From: Bacillota bacterium
GTDB taxonomy: Bacteria; Bacillota; Bacilli; Paenibacillales; Paenibacillaceae
Reading direction: 5' to 3'
Assembly: GCA_023460795.1 (NCBI GenBank)
Contig: JAEWPC010000088.1
Coordinates: 55,799-119,798, forward strand
DNA length: 64,000 nucleotides
The stretch's first letter is position 1, and each line of letters opens with the position of its first letter. The position numbers and the translations under genes were made by a program. Under the pieces are notes generated by a model. The model saw nothing but the letters and a program-made list of their open reading frames with translations, was not told the DNA's origin and did not search any database. Below, one piece after another: positions 50,996-59,422 of this stretch.

Positions 50996-51739
50996 ATGGA
51001 ACGGATGACCCTAACGAAAAATCGGCGAATTCTGCAAGTGGAGGGCGCGTACAACGTAAGGGACTTGGGCGGTTATCGAACGAAGGATGGCCGTACGACG
51101 CGCTGGGGAACGATCTATCGCGCGGATGGTCTGCACCGGCTGACACAAGCGGGCAGGCAGACGATCGAAGATTTAGGCGTGCGCATGGTGATCGATTTGC
51201 GCCACGGTAGGGAGCTTCAAGAGAAGCGAAGCGTCTTCGAAGGCTCGGACAGCGTCGCGTACAGGAATGTTAGCCTACTGAATCCCGTCTCTCCGTATTC
51301 GAGGCAGATGGATAGCTTGGGCGACGTATATATCGGTTTGCTGGAAGACTGCCGACACGAGCTTCGGAGCGTGTTCGCTTTGCTTGCGGAACGCGGCGAC
51401 GAGGCGGTGCTTTTCCATTGCGCGGCAGGCAAGGATCGCACCGGCATCGTTGCCGCGCTGCTGCTCGAGCTCGCCGGCGTTGAACGCGAAACGATAATCG
51501 AAGACTATATGCTTACGGCGATGTGCATCGCTCCGCTGCTCGAGGAGCTTCGCCGAGGACGCCCTCCCATGGCGGCGGAAGACGAATACGAGAAGCTGCT
51601 CGGCTGCGAGCCAGGCAATATGAGAGAGATGCTGCGGCACGTCGAACAGAATTACGGGAATGCCGAACGATACTTGCTTGCCATCGGGCTCCAGCCGGAC
51701 CAGGTACGAGCGGTGAAAGAACGGCTATTGGCTCGTTAA
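50996..51739 (+). CDS. Tyrosine-protein-phosphatase-like enzyme (Y_phosphatase3/DSP type)
   Basis: A 247-residue protein tyrosine/dual-specificity phosphatase-like enzyme. The P-loop is HCAAGKDRTGI with nucleophile C142 and R148; the N-terminal YNVRDLGGYRTKDGRTTRWGTIYRADGLHRL is the usual family opening with its general-acid region. AGGAGAGG precedes the ATG. It has no signal peptide. Substrate may be a phosphoprotein, phosphoinositide or small phosphoester. The Pho-box-like promoter ahead of it would fit a phosphate-salvage role. Confidence 0.9.
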   Translation: MERMTLTKNRRILQVEGAYNVRDLGGYRTKDGRTTRWGTIYRADGLHRLTQAGRQTIEDLGVRMVIDLRHGRELQEKRSVFEGSDSVAYRNVSLLNPVSPYSRQMDSLGDVYIGLLEDCRHELRSVFALLAERGDEAVLFHCAAGKDRTGIVAALLLELAGVERETIIEDYMLTAMCIAPLLEELRRGRPPMAAEDEYEKLLGCEPGNMREMLRHVEQNYGNAERYLLAIGLQPDQVRAVKERLLAR

Positions 51740-51755
51740 GCTAGAAAAGGCCGGA

Positions 51756-52565
51756 CTACAACGACAGATCGCGCTTGCGGAACAGCGCGACGGCAAGACC
51801 GAACGCAACGAGGCCGATCCCCAGCAGGATCATCGAGGTCGTCACTATATCCGCGTCGCCGTTCGTAATATCTGCCGGGCGATACAACGAGAAGACCGAG
51901 ATGCTGCGAAGCCAATCGACCTGATCGCTCAGCTTGCCCAGCAGGTCCATGCTGAAGAAGCCGAACGTGATTGCGCCTGCGATACCGAGCGCCTTCTTCT
52001 CGTCGCTCGCCAGCGAGGAGACGAGGAACGAGATGCCGCCGACGGCGAAGAAGAGCAAGAATGCCGCCGCGTTCATCCGAAGGAACGTGTTCGCGTCCAG
52101 CGCGTACTCGTCGCCTAGAAACCATGCGTTCCCCGCAAAGCCGGCGATCGTCGTTACGCCTAGTATAATAACTAACCCCGAAACCAACACGGCCGCCTGC
52201 GTGAACGCAATCTGCCCTCTGGTCGTCGGCGTCGATAACAGATAAGCCATCGACCCTTGATCCACGAGCTTAGCCATAAGCTTCGTCGCCAGTTGGACGC
52301 ATACGATCGAGAGAATCAGGACGAGAATGAGTCCGTAGAACTCGCCGGAGATGAACGCCGCCGCGCTGCCGAAGCCGTTGAAGCCGAACGCTTGGCCCAC
52401 GCCTTCCGGCATCGAGTCGACGATCGAATCAATGGCGGCCGCGTTCTTCGCGATGCCGGGATAGAGCCAGAACATGAGCAGGATGTAGAAGGCCGATCCG
52501 AGGGCGTAGTTCAAGAAGCCTTTCAAGTTAACCTTCATCATTTGCAGGTACAACGTCGGCTTCAT
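51756..52565 (-). CDS. ABC-2-type transporter permease
   Basis: A 269-residue membrane protein with six hydrophobic helices in the ABC-2 arrangement; it begins YLQMMKVNLKGFLNYALGSAFYILLMFWLYPG. STPTTRGQIAFTQAAVLV is the cytosolic coupling region found in such permeases. It overlaps the ATPase gene by 4 bases. The pair is a likely exporter for a drug or peptide, under control of the divergent TetR. Confidence 0.9.
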   Translation of the reverse strand: MKPTLYLQMMKVNLKGFLNYALGSAFYILLMFWLYPGIAKNAAAIDSIVDSMPEGVGQAFGFNGFGSAAAFISGEFYGLILVLILSIVCVQLATKLMAKLVDQGSMAYLLSTPTTRGQIAFTQAAVLVSGLVIILGVTTIAGFAGNAWFLGDEYALDANTFLRMNAAAFLLFFAVGGISFLVSSLASDEKKALGIAGAITFGFFSMDLLGKLSDQVDWLRSISVFSLYRPADITNGDADIVTTSMILLGIGLVAFGLAVALFRKRDLSL

Positions 52566-53452
52566 GTTCTCGTCGCCCCTTTCCGGTCATAGTAGTTCAT
52601 GAATACGTCCTCTAAATTTTGAGTGAACATATCGATGTTGCGCACCTTATGCTTCGCCGTCACTGTCAAGAACGCGTCGTAGTTGCCTTGAACGGCTACC
52701 CTTGCCCGGTTCCCTTCGATCGACTCGACGGGAAGGCCGGATTCCGCGAAAACCCGCGCCTCTTCCGGCGTTTCGAACGTCACCTCGAACAGCTTGCGTT
52801 GCATCGACTGGAGCTCGTGAATGTCTTTGAGGGCCACGATGACCCCATCCTTGATAATCGCCGCCCGGTCGCAAGTCCGTTCGATTTCCGGGAAGCTGTG
52901 GGAGGACATGAAGAACGTCGTTCCCCGGGCTTTCTCTTCCAGCACCAGCTCGATAAATACTTTCTGCATGAGAGGATCGAGGCCGGAGGTCGGCTCGTCG
53001 AGGATGATCAATTCCGGATCATGCATGAACGCGGCGACAAGTCCTACTTTCTGCTTCATGCCTTTGGACATTTTGCGGATGGGCGTATTCACGTCGAACT
53101 GAAACCGCTCGATCAATCGATCGCGTTTCGTCCTATCCTTCAACCCGCGCAGGTCCGTCATGAAATCGAGGAACGACTTGCCCGTCATCCCGTCGAAAAA
53201 AGCGATTTCCCCAGGCAGATAGCCGATATAGGCTTGAACCGTTCCTTGCTCTTTCCAAGTATCCAGTCCGTTCACCGTTACCGTTCCGCGATCGGGCTTC
53301 ATGAAGCCCATGATATGGCGGATCGTCGTCGATTTCCCGGCCCCGTTCGGCCCGAGGAAGCCGAAACATTCGCCCTTGCTCACCTCGAAGCCGACATCGA
53401 AGATCCCTTTGCCGCCCGCGAATTTTTTGGTCAACCGCTCGATTATTAACAT
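52562..53452 (-). CDS. ABC transporter ATPase (CcmA/DrrA-like)
   Basis: A 296-residue ATPase: Walker A GPNGAGKSTT, signature MSKGMKQKVGLVAAF, Walker B LIILDEPTSGLDPLM and a C-terminal extension (about 215-296) of the drug-exporter type. The start is ATG with GGAGGTGCC upstream. It heads an operon with the ABC-2 permease, and a large inverted repeat lies in its promoter region. Confidence 0.94.
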   Translation of the reverse strand: MLIIERLTKKFAGGKGIFDVGFEVSKGECFGFLGPNGAGKSTTIRHIMGFMKPDRGTVTVNGLDTWKEQGTVQAYIGYLPGEIAFFDGMTGKSFLDFMTDLRGLKDRTKRDRLIERFQFDVNTPIRKMSKGMKQKVGLVAAFMHDPELIILDEPTSGLDPLMQKVFIELVLEEKARGTTFFMSSHSFPEIERTCDRAAIIKDGVIVALKDIHELQSMQRKLFEVTFETPEEARVFAESGLPVESIEGNRARVAVQGNYDAFLTVTAKHKVRNIDMFTQNLEDVFMNYYDRKGATRT

Positions 53453-53471
53453 GAGGGCACCTCCCGCGCAT

Positions 53472-53511
53472 AAAGATATGAAATATTTATATTAGTAAAT
53501 TTCATATCTTT
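53472..53511. promoter_or_regulatory. Large inverted repeat, likely TetR operator
   Basis: AAAGATATGAAAT (53472-53484) and ATTTCATATCTTT (53499-53511) are perfect 13-bp arms with a 14-bp AT-rich spacer, in the 123-base gap between the ABC ATPase and the divergent TetR gene. It would cover both promoters. Confidence 0.7.
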
Positions 53512-53575
53512 TATTATGCTATGATATACCTGTGCGAAAATGCCGTCAATAACCGAATTAAGGGTGAACGGAACA

Positions 53576-54166
53576 ATGAACGGATTCGAGAGACGGGCGA
53601 GTCAAATCAAAGAGAAAATCCTGCATACGACACTGCAGATGCTGCGGACTTCGGACCCTAAGCGTCTGCGGATCGGGGACATCTCCAAGCAGGCGGAGGT
53701 GTCGCAGGTTACGATTTACAACTACTTCGGAAGTAAAGAAGCGCTTATTCGCGAGGCATTCATCGCTTATTTCGACAAGGCGGTTCTGGATTTCGAGACC
53801 TATATGAACGAGGGTCATACGCTAAAAGAGAAAATCGAGCGTATCATCGACATGAAGACGACTTATCGGGATTTTCCGCCCAGCGTAATCAAACAATTGT
53901 TACGCGATGACATCGAGTTGGCGCGATATATCGAGGTGCTGTACAGGGAAGTTACGATACCGTTAACGATCAGAATCATTCAAGAGGGGCAATCCAGCGG
54001 CGAAATCTCGCCTGACGTCTCGGTCGAGAACGTGCTTGTTTTCATGCAGCTGTATATGAACCAATACGAGACGCTGCTTGATATGGCCGACAAGAGCGCG
54101 GACCGGGAGAAGTTTCTTCAAGGAATGGTCGAGATGTTTTTTTATGGCTTATGCGGCCGAAGATAA
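53576..54166 (+). CDS. TetR/AcrR-family regulator of the ABC-2 exporter
   Basis: A 196-residue regulator with the helix-turn-helix LRIGDISKQAEVSQVTIYNYFGSKEALIREAF (about 25-60) and a helical ligand domain with a DIELARYIEVLYREVTIPL segment. The start at 53576 has AAGGGTG 9 bases upstream; the ATG 12 codons earlier is less favoured. It is divergent from the ABC-2 exporter genes and probably represses them through the inverted repeat at 53472. Confidence 0.92.
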   Translation: MNGFERRASQIKEKILHTTLQMLRTSDPKRLRIGDISKQAEVSQVTIYNYFGSKEALIREAFIAYFDKAVLDFETYMNEGHTLKEKIERIIDMKTTYRDFPPSVIKQLLRDDIELARYIEVLYREVTIPLTIRIIQEGQSSGEISPDVSVENVLVFMQLYMNQYETLLDMADKSADREKFLQGMVEMFFYGLCGRR

Positions 54167-54188
54167 ATAAAAGGATGGAGAGATGCGG

Positions 54189-54860
54189 ATGATCGGATTC
54201 GAGACATGGACGGAACAGCAGAGACGGATTGCGAAAGACGCCGAGGCGTGGGTTCGAGCCAAGCTCGAACAAGACAGCAGCGGACACGATTGGTGGCACA
54301 TCGACCGCGTCGTGAAGACGGCTCGCGCGATCGCCCAAGCGGAAGGAGCGGATACGTTCGTCTGCGAAATGGCCGCTTTGCTGCACGATATGGCCGACGA
54401 GAAGCTCAACGACGATCCGTTCGCCGCGGAGCAGGAATTGGTACGCTGGCTCGCGAATTGCGGAGTAAGCGAACAAGAGGCCGATCATATTATGGAGATT
54501 ATCGCGATGATGTCGTTCAAAGGCGGCTCTAGACCGCCTATGCGGACGAGGGAAGGCCGAGTGGTGCAGGATGCCGATCGGCTGGATGCCATCGGCGCGG
54601 TCGGAATTTCCCGCGTGTTCGCGTACTCCGGCGCCAAAGGCCGCCCTAATCACGATCCGAGCTTGCCTCCGCGGAGCAGCATGACGAAAGAAGAGTACCG
54701 CAATGGGCGCGACACCGCGATCAATCACTTTTACGAGAAGTTGCTCAAGTTGAAGGACCTCATGAATACGGCAGCAGGCAAAGAGCTTGCCGAGGAACGG
54801 CATCGTTTCATGGAGATATACCTGGAACAATTCTATGCGGAGTGGGACGGTCGAAGCTGA
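54189..54860 (+). CDS. HD-domain phosphohydrolase (YedJ-like)
   Basis: A 223-residue HD-superfamily hydrolase. Metal ligands are in DWWHIDRVV (His, near 37), LLHDMADEK (His-Asp, near 65) and [15 protein letters not shown] (Asp, near 125), the H...HD...D order of the family. Relatives hydrolyse phosphate bonds in nucleotides or other metabolites. The second ATG was chosen because GGAG is 8 bases upstream. Its end overlaps or touches the following lipoprotein gene. Confidence 0.9.
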   Translation: MIGFETWTEQQRRIAKDAEAWVRAKLEQDSSGHDWWHIDRVVKTARAIAQAEGADTFVCEMAALLHDMADEKLNDDPFAAEQELVRWLANCGVSEQEADHIMEIIAMMSFKGGSRPPMRTREGRVVQDADRLDAIGAVGISRVFAYSGAKGRPNHDPSLPPRSSMTKEEYRNGRDTAINHFYEKLLKLKDLMNTAAGKELAEERHRFMEIYLEQFYAEWDGRS

Positions 54861-56007
54861 GTTGAACGGAATCTCTTATCGAATATACGGAATAGCCCTT
54901 GCGGCGAGCCTCTTGCTCGCTGCGGGGTGCGATGGCGGCCATAACGCCGCGGCTCCGGCCGTCGCGGAAACCAAGGCGCCGGTTACGTCGCCGGCATCTT
55001 CGGAGGCGGCATCCGAAGACGCGGAGCCGACAAGTATCGCTGAGACTTCCATGACGGAGCTTGAGGCGCTGGTCGAGAAGTACGGGGATCTAGGTCTGAC
55101 GGACGTACATAATCATGACGCAAGCGGCTTACAATGGAACCGGACGGCGAAGTGGGAACGTAACCGCGTCGCGAGAGTCGTCCTGTTCGGCAACGTATCC
55201 GAACCGAGCGCCGTCCTGACGGATAAGGCAGCGTGGCTCGCCTATCGGAAGGACCCGGAGCGAATCGTGCCCTACTTCTCGGGTTTCGACCTTCACGACG
55301 AGTCCAGCCTGGAAGTCGTGCGCGACCAATTAGAGAAAGGCTATTTCGGACTGGGAGAGATCGTCGCCGCATCTACGAACTCGCCCGTCGCGTCGAAGGT
55401 CGCGTGGAAAGGGCTTCATCCGATGGATGGCTACCTTCCGCGAATTTACGGGCTTTGCGCGGAATACAAAGCCCCGATCCTGCTCCATATCGATCCTCTG
55501 AGCGGAGAGCCGCTCGCCAAGCTTGTAGAGGCGCTTGACGCGTACCCGGATACGACTTTCATCGTCGGACACATTAACGCCTACAACTCTCCGGAGAACG
55601 TAGAGGCGCTAATGGAGAAGCATCCGAATCTATACGGGGATTTCTTCGCGGGCTTCACGGATCTTAACTCGGCTAGCGGTTACTCGCTGGCGGATTATGT
55701 TCCGGTGATCAAGAAGTTCTCCGACCGCTTCCTGCTAAGCACCGATTCCGGTTACGGCCTGCCAAGCGAAGAGGCTGCCATCGAGTCGATGTACCGGATG
55801 CTCGATTTATTAAGCGACGATCCGGCCGTCATGAAGCGTATCGCGCACGATAACTATGACGCGATCCTGCGAGCCGCGCCGGCGACGAAGACCCAGCTCG
55901 AAGCGATGAAGAAGCTCAGCTTTCCAGAAGGGCAGAGACCCGACTTAACCCGTTTGTCCAAGCTGGAAGCGGGTACAATATTGATCGACGCAGACGTCGA
56001 TCTCTAA
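54835..56007 (+). CDS. Amidohydrolase-superfamily lipoprotein
   Basis: A roughly 390-residue TIM-barrel metal hydrolase exported as a lipoprotein: hydrophobic core ending in the lipobox LLAAGC, then an Ala/Pro/Ser linker. Metal-binding residues occur as DVHNHDAS (H-x-H), [20 protein letters not shown] and STDSGYG (His-His-Asp), the amidohydrolase_2 order. It may hydrolyse a cyclic or amide compound outside the membrane; substrate unknown. The start is uncertain: ATG 54835 lies inside the HD gene with no ribosome site; TTG 54862, just after the HD stop, is an equal candidate. Confidence 0.82.
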   Translation: MRSGTVEAELNGISYRIYGIALAASLLLAAGCDGGHNAAAPAVAETKAPVTSPASSEAASEDAEPTSIAETSMTELEALVEKYGDLGLTDVHNHDASGLQWNRTAKWERNRVARVVLFGNVSEPSAVLTDKAAWLAYRKDPERIVPYFSGFDLHDESSLEVVRDQLEKGYFGLGEIVAASTNSPVASKVAWKGLHPMDGYLPRIYGLCAEYKAPILLHIDPLSGEPLAKLVEALDAYPDTTFIVGHINAYNSPENVEALMEKHPNLYGDFFAGFTDLNSASGYSLADYVPVIKKFSDRFLLSTDSGYGLPSEEAAIESMYRMLDLLSDDPAVMKRIAHDNYDAILRAAPATKTQLEAMKKLSFPEGQRPDLTRLSKLEAGTILIDADVDL

Positions 56008-56043
56008 ATCTATCCTAAACCCATTCGAAACGAGGACAATGTC

Positions 56044-56547
56044 ATGTACACGTCGATCGAACATTTTGCGCAGGATTATCAAGAAGAGATGACCGCCACG
56101 CAGAGATTGCTGGACCGCCTGACGGATGCGTCCCTGAAGCAGGAGGTCGCGCCGGGCTACCGCACGCTAGGCCATTTGGCTTGGCACATCGCTTGCTCGG
56201 GCATGATGGTCGCGGCTGCGGGCGTCAAGTTCGAGCATCCCGACGAGCGAGGCGGGGTACCTTCTTCAGCCCAAGCGATTGCGGACGCGTACCGCAAAGC
56301 GATGCCGGCGCTAGTAGAGGCCGTTAAGTCGCAATGGACGGACCCCGATCTCGGGACGGTGCAGAACGTCTTCGGTCAGAACTGGTCGAACGGCACGACG
56401 CTGAACAAGTTCATCAAGCACGAGGTGCACCATCGCGGCCAGCTGACGATTCTGATGCGCCAAGCGGGCTTGGAGGTCTCGGGCATCTACGGACCGGCGA
56501 AGCAAGAGTGGGCGATGATCGGCATGGAAGCTCCGGCGCTGGGGTAA
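56044..56547 (+). CDS. DinB-family protein
   Basis: A 167-residue DinB-superfamily protein with metal-ligand histidines in GHLAWHIACSG (His near 48) and KFIKHEVHHRGQLTILMR (His near 130 and 134). The closely spaced first motif and the HHRGQ ending place it with the DinB-like YfiT group of bacillithiol-dependent transferases. The ATG is preceded by GAGG. Third DinB gene of the window; it lies 36 bases after the amidohydrolase gene and probably in the same transcript. Confidence 0.87.
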   Translation: MYTSIEHFAQDYQEEMTATQRLLDRLTDASLKQEVAPGYRTLGHLAWHIACSGMMVAAAGVKFEHPDERGGVPSSAQAIADAYRKAMPALVEAVKSQWTDPDLGTVQNVFGQNWSNGTTLNKFIKHEVHHRGQLTILMRQAGLEVSGIYGPAKQEWAMIGMEAPALG

Positions 56548-56576
56548 GCGGCGGATTCGCGCACAAACGGATTACG

Positions 56577-56612
56577 AAGCCTTTCGGGATTGGAATCCCG
56601 GGAGGCTTTTTC
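56577..56612 (+). terminator. Intrinsic terminator
   Basis: Arms AAGCCT-TTCGGGATT and AATCCCGGGAGGCTTTTT. It ends the HD-amidohydrolase-DinB unit and directly precedes the promoter of the SLH protein. Confidence 0.85.
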
Positions 56613-56633
56613 GTTCTATTAAATAGATTGTTG

Positions 56634-56639
56634 TATAAT
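56634..56639 (+). promoter_or_regulatory. -10 element of the SLH protein gene
   Basis: A perfect TATAAT lies 43 bases before the likely TTG start. The -35 region is weak (TCGTTC at 17 bp). Transcription should start near 56646. Confidence 0.5.
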
Positions 56640-56681
56640 GGCAGAATGATGTCGATTCCTGGGAGAAGGAAGGGAAAGAGA

Positions 56682-59360
56682 TTGAGAGGGAAACGAAGAA
56701 ACATATGGTATAAGCTGCTGACGGTCGCGCTCGGAGTTTCTCTGCTGGCGGTGCCGCTTCGGAGCTTCGCGGCTCCGTTGTACAACGCTCCGTTAGTCGT
56801 TCCGTTCGGAGGATATGACGTCTGGAGCGAGGACGTGAATGGGGACGGTCACGACGATTTGATCGCCTCGCAGAGCAGCGGGATCGCGATCGCGCTCGGC
56901 AACGGGGACGGTTCCTTCGGAAGTCCGCAATTCACGAATGTCGTTTCGTCTGCGCGCGGAATCGCGTTCGCGGATTTCGACGGGGACGAAGACTTGGATC
57001 TGGCAACGTCGAGTTTGACGACCGACCAGGTGACCGTTCTGATCAACGACGGATCGGGGGCGTTTACGGCGTCCTCGCCTATCACCGTGGGGAACGACCC
57101 TCAGGAACTGGCTACCGGGGACGTCGACGGCGACGGCAACGCCGATTTGTTCGTTGGTCACGCATCCGGGCAAGCTCGTCTGCTGTTCGGCGACGGCCAC
57201 GGCGGGTTCGGAGAAGTCATCGATTTTCCGGGCGACCAGCCGCGATACGTGACGATCGCCGATTTCAACAACGACGGAATGCTCGATCTAGCGCAGTTGA
57301 ACCATTTTGACCATTCGGTCTATGTGCACCTCAATCAGGGGGAGCGCGAGTTTGACTCGGCTCTAAACAGTCCTGCCGGCGATCAGGGGGTAGGTCTTGT
57401 CGCTGCCGATTTTGATCGGGACGGCCATATGGATTTGGCATACGCGGCTAACGGCGATGGGACGGTGGATGTGCTGATCGGCAACGGGGATGGCACGTTC
57501 GAATCCCCGATGACCAGTACGATCGGAGGAAATCCGTCCGATGTCGCAGCGGCGGATTTCGACGGTGACGGAATCCTCGATCTAGCGGGAAGCGTGAGTA
57601 TCCCGCATGTCGGCAATTTCGTTTTCATTTTTACGGGCAAAGGCGATGGCACGTTCGAAGAGGGCGAGAGCTACGGGGGTTTTACCGGCTGGTTGGCTTC
57701 GGGCGATTTCAACGAAGACGGTATCGACGAGCTGGTCGTTCTTTCCGGCAGCGATGCGAAGGTCTTTTTTGCGCGTTCGGAGGGTATGCTTGCGTTCGAT
57801 TCTTCGACTTACGCGGCAGAGGAATCGGACTCCTCCGTCACCGTGGCCGTGTACCGGACGGACGGCGACTTTGGCCGGACCAAAGCGCGTATTCGTACGA
57901 TAGACGGCACGGCGAAAGCCGGAACCGATTACGTAGCGGTCGACGATACGATCGTGTTCGAACATAAGCAGACGTTGGCGACGTACACGATCAATTTCAT
58001 CGACAACGGCGTTTACGCGGGCGACCGCTCGTTCGCGATCGAACTTAGCGACCCGGAGAACGGGACGGTAATCGGCGCGGTTTATTCCGCGGCCGTGACG
58101 ATCGCGGAGAATGACGATGCGCCCGACGTCGTCGCTCCTTCGCTTAACGCTTCCAAGTTCTCTGTAATCGATCGTTACAACGGAACGGCGGACGAGCTTG
58201 AGGGTGTCGCGGGAGCAGTAAGTGAGGGAGGCGCGATCGTGCGGGCGTACCGATGGACGGACGCGTCGAATATAGACGTCGTCGACCCGGGTGAGCTCGA
58301 TGGAGTCATCGTTCTCGGCACTACCGTTGCCGACGGATCCATGACTGCAGCGCCACTCGACGATCTCGGGCCGGGCACCTACGCGTACGTGGTAACGGCG
58401 ACCGACGCTGCAGGCAACGAATCGGCGAAGAACGCTGCCGCCGCCGTGACGTTCACGCTATCGCTCGGGGACGCGCCAATCGTGACGCCGCCGGATACGC
58501 CTGCTCCCGAACCCGTGCCATCTCGATCGTCGGACGGGAAGCTTGCTTCTCTTTCATTCGCGGCGGGAGGAGCGGCGTTGAGACTGATGCCGGAATTCCG
58601 CCCGGATATATACGAGTACAAAGGTTCGACGACCGCCGACCGCGTCACGTTCGATTTCTCCGCTTCTCATTCGAGGGCGACCGTGTTCGTGAACGGCGAA
58701 GCGACAGACGGAGAAACCGTGGTGCTTCTGCAACAAGGAGACAACAAGATTCGCGTGACCGTAAGGGCGGAGAACGGGACAGAAACCGTTTACCGGTTTG
58801 ACGTGTATCGGGAGTACGAGACGCCTTTCGCGGACATTGCGGGGCACTGGGCCGCGGCGGACGTCGGCAAGGCGTTCGCGCTCGGCATCGCTACCGGATA
58901 TTCGGACGGATCGTTCCGCCCCAACGCCTCTATTTCGCGAGCTGAATGGCTTGCTCTACTGAGCCGGTCGCTGGAGTGGTCGCCGGTATCTCCTATGAGC
59001 TTGCCGTTCGCTGACGAGGCCGACGTGCCGGCGTGGGCGCGAACCTACGTCGCAGAAGCGTCGAGCCGAGGCGTCGTCTCGGGCTATGCGGACGGGAGCT
59101 TCCGGGCAAACCGTCAGATGACGCGCGCGGAGGCGGCTGTTATGATCGTCCGCGCTATGAGCTGGAAGTTCGCAACGAATGCCGCGCCTTCGTTCGCGGA
59201 TGAAGGGGATATTCCCGCATGGGCAATGCCTTATGTGGCGGCCGCTGCAGAGCACGGCGTTCTCCTCGGCCGTGAAGACGGCAGATTCTTTCCATCCGCC
59301 GAACTGACGCGTGCCGAAGCCGTGTCGCTGCTCGTTCGATTGATTGAACTAAAATCTTAA
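56682..59360 (+). CDS. SLH-anchored surface protein with seven FG-GAP repeats, Calx-beta and cadherin-like domains
   Basis: An 892-residue exported wall protein. A signal peptide (basic start, then LLTVALGVSLLAVPLRSFAA) is followed by seven FG-GAP/VCBS units, each with a calcium-type D-x-(D/N)-x-D/E-G loop such as DVNGDGHDD, DFDGDEDLD, DVDGDGNAD, DFNNDGMLD, DFDRDGHMD, DFDGDGILD and DFNEDGIDE: enough for one seven-bladed propeller. Next are a Calx-beta domain, an Ig-like region, a cadherin-like beta sandwich and three SLH motifs that bind pyruvylated wall polymer. TTG at 56682 was chosen because AAGGAAGGG lies upstream; the earlier ATG pair would be leaderless. Probably adhesive. Confidence 0.9.
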   Translation: MRGKRRNIWYKLLTVALGVSLLAVPLRSFAAPLYNAPLVVPFGGYDVWSEDVNGDGHDDLIASQSSGIAIALGNGDGSFGSPQFTNVVSSARGIAFADFDGDEDLDLATSSLTTDQVTVLINDGSGAFTASSPITVGNDPQELATGDVDGDGNADLFVGHASGQARLLFGDGHGGFGEVIDFPGDQPRYVTIADFNNDGMLDLAQLNHFDHSVYVHLNQGEREFDSALNSPAGDQGVGLVAADFDRDGHMDLAYAANGDGTVDVLIGNGDGTFESPMTSTIGGNPSDVAAADFDGDGILDLAGSVSIPHVGNFVFIFTGKGDGTFEEGESYGGFTGWLASGDFNEDGIDELVVLSGSDAKVFFARSEGMLAFDSSTYAAEESDSSVTVAVYRTDGDFGRTKARIRTIDGTAKAGTDYVAVDDTIVFEHKQTLATYTINFIDNGVYAGDRSFAIELSDPENGTVIGAVYSAAVTIAENDDAPDVVAPSLNASKFSVIDRYNGTADELEGVAGAVSEGGAIVRAYRWTDASNIDVVDPGELDGVIVLGTTVADGSMTAAPLDDLGPGTYAYVVTATDAAGNESAKNAAAAVTFTLSLGDAPIVTPPDTPAPEPVPSRSSDGKLASLSFAAGGAALRLMPEFRPDIYEYKGSTTADRVTFDFSASHSRATVFVNGEATDGETVVLLQQGDNKIRVTVRAENGTETVYRFDVYREYETPFADIAGHWAAADVGKAFALGIATGYSDGSFRPNASISRAEWLALLSRSLEWSPVSPMSLPFADEADVPAWARTYVAEASSRGVVSGYADGSFRANRQMTRAEAAVMIVRAMSWKFATNAAPSFADEGDIPAWAMPYVAAAAEHGVLLGREDGRFFPSAELTRAEAVSLLVRLIELKS

Positions 59361-59372
59361 TGAGCCGAAATC

Positions 59373-59413
59373 AAAACCGGCAATCACCGCATGAGCGGCG
59401 ATTGCCGGTTTTT
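59373..59413. terminator. Bidirectional intrinsic terminator
   Basis: Arms AAAACCGGCAATC...CGC and GCG...GATTGCCGGTTTT around ATGA. It ends the SLH gene and the convergent LLM oxidoreductase gene. Confidence 0.9.
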
Positions 59414-59422
59414 ATAACCTTC

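Noticed and set aside
56334..56681. Extension of the SLH protein into the DinB gene
   Set aside because: It would read through the DinB gene, a terminator and the TATAAT promoter; the signal peptide begins at the TTG at 56682.
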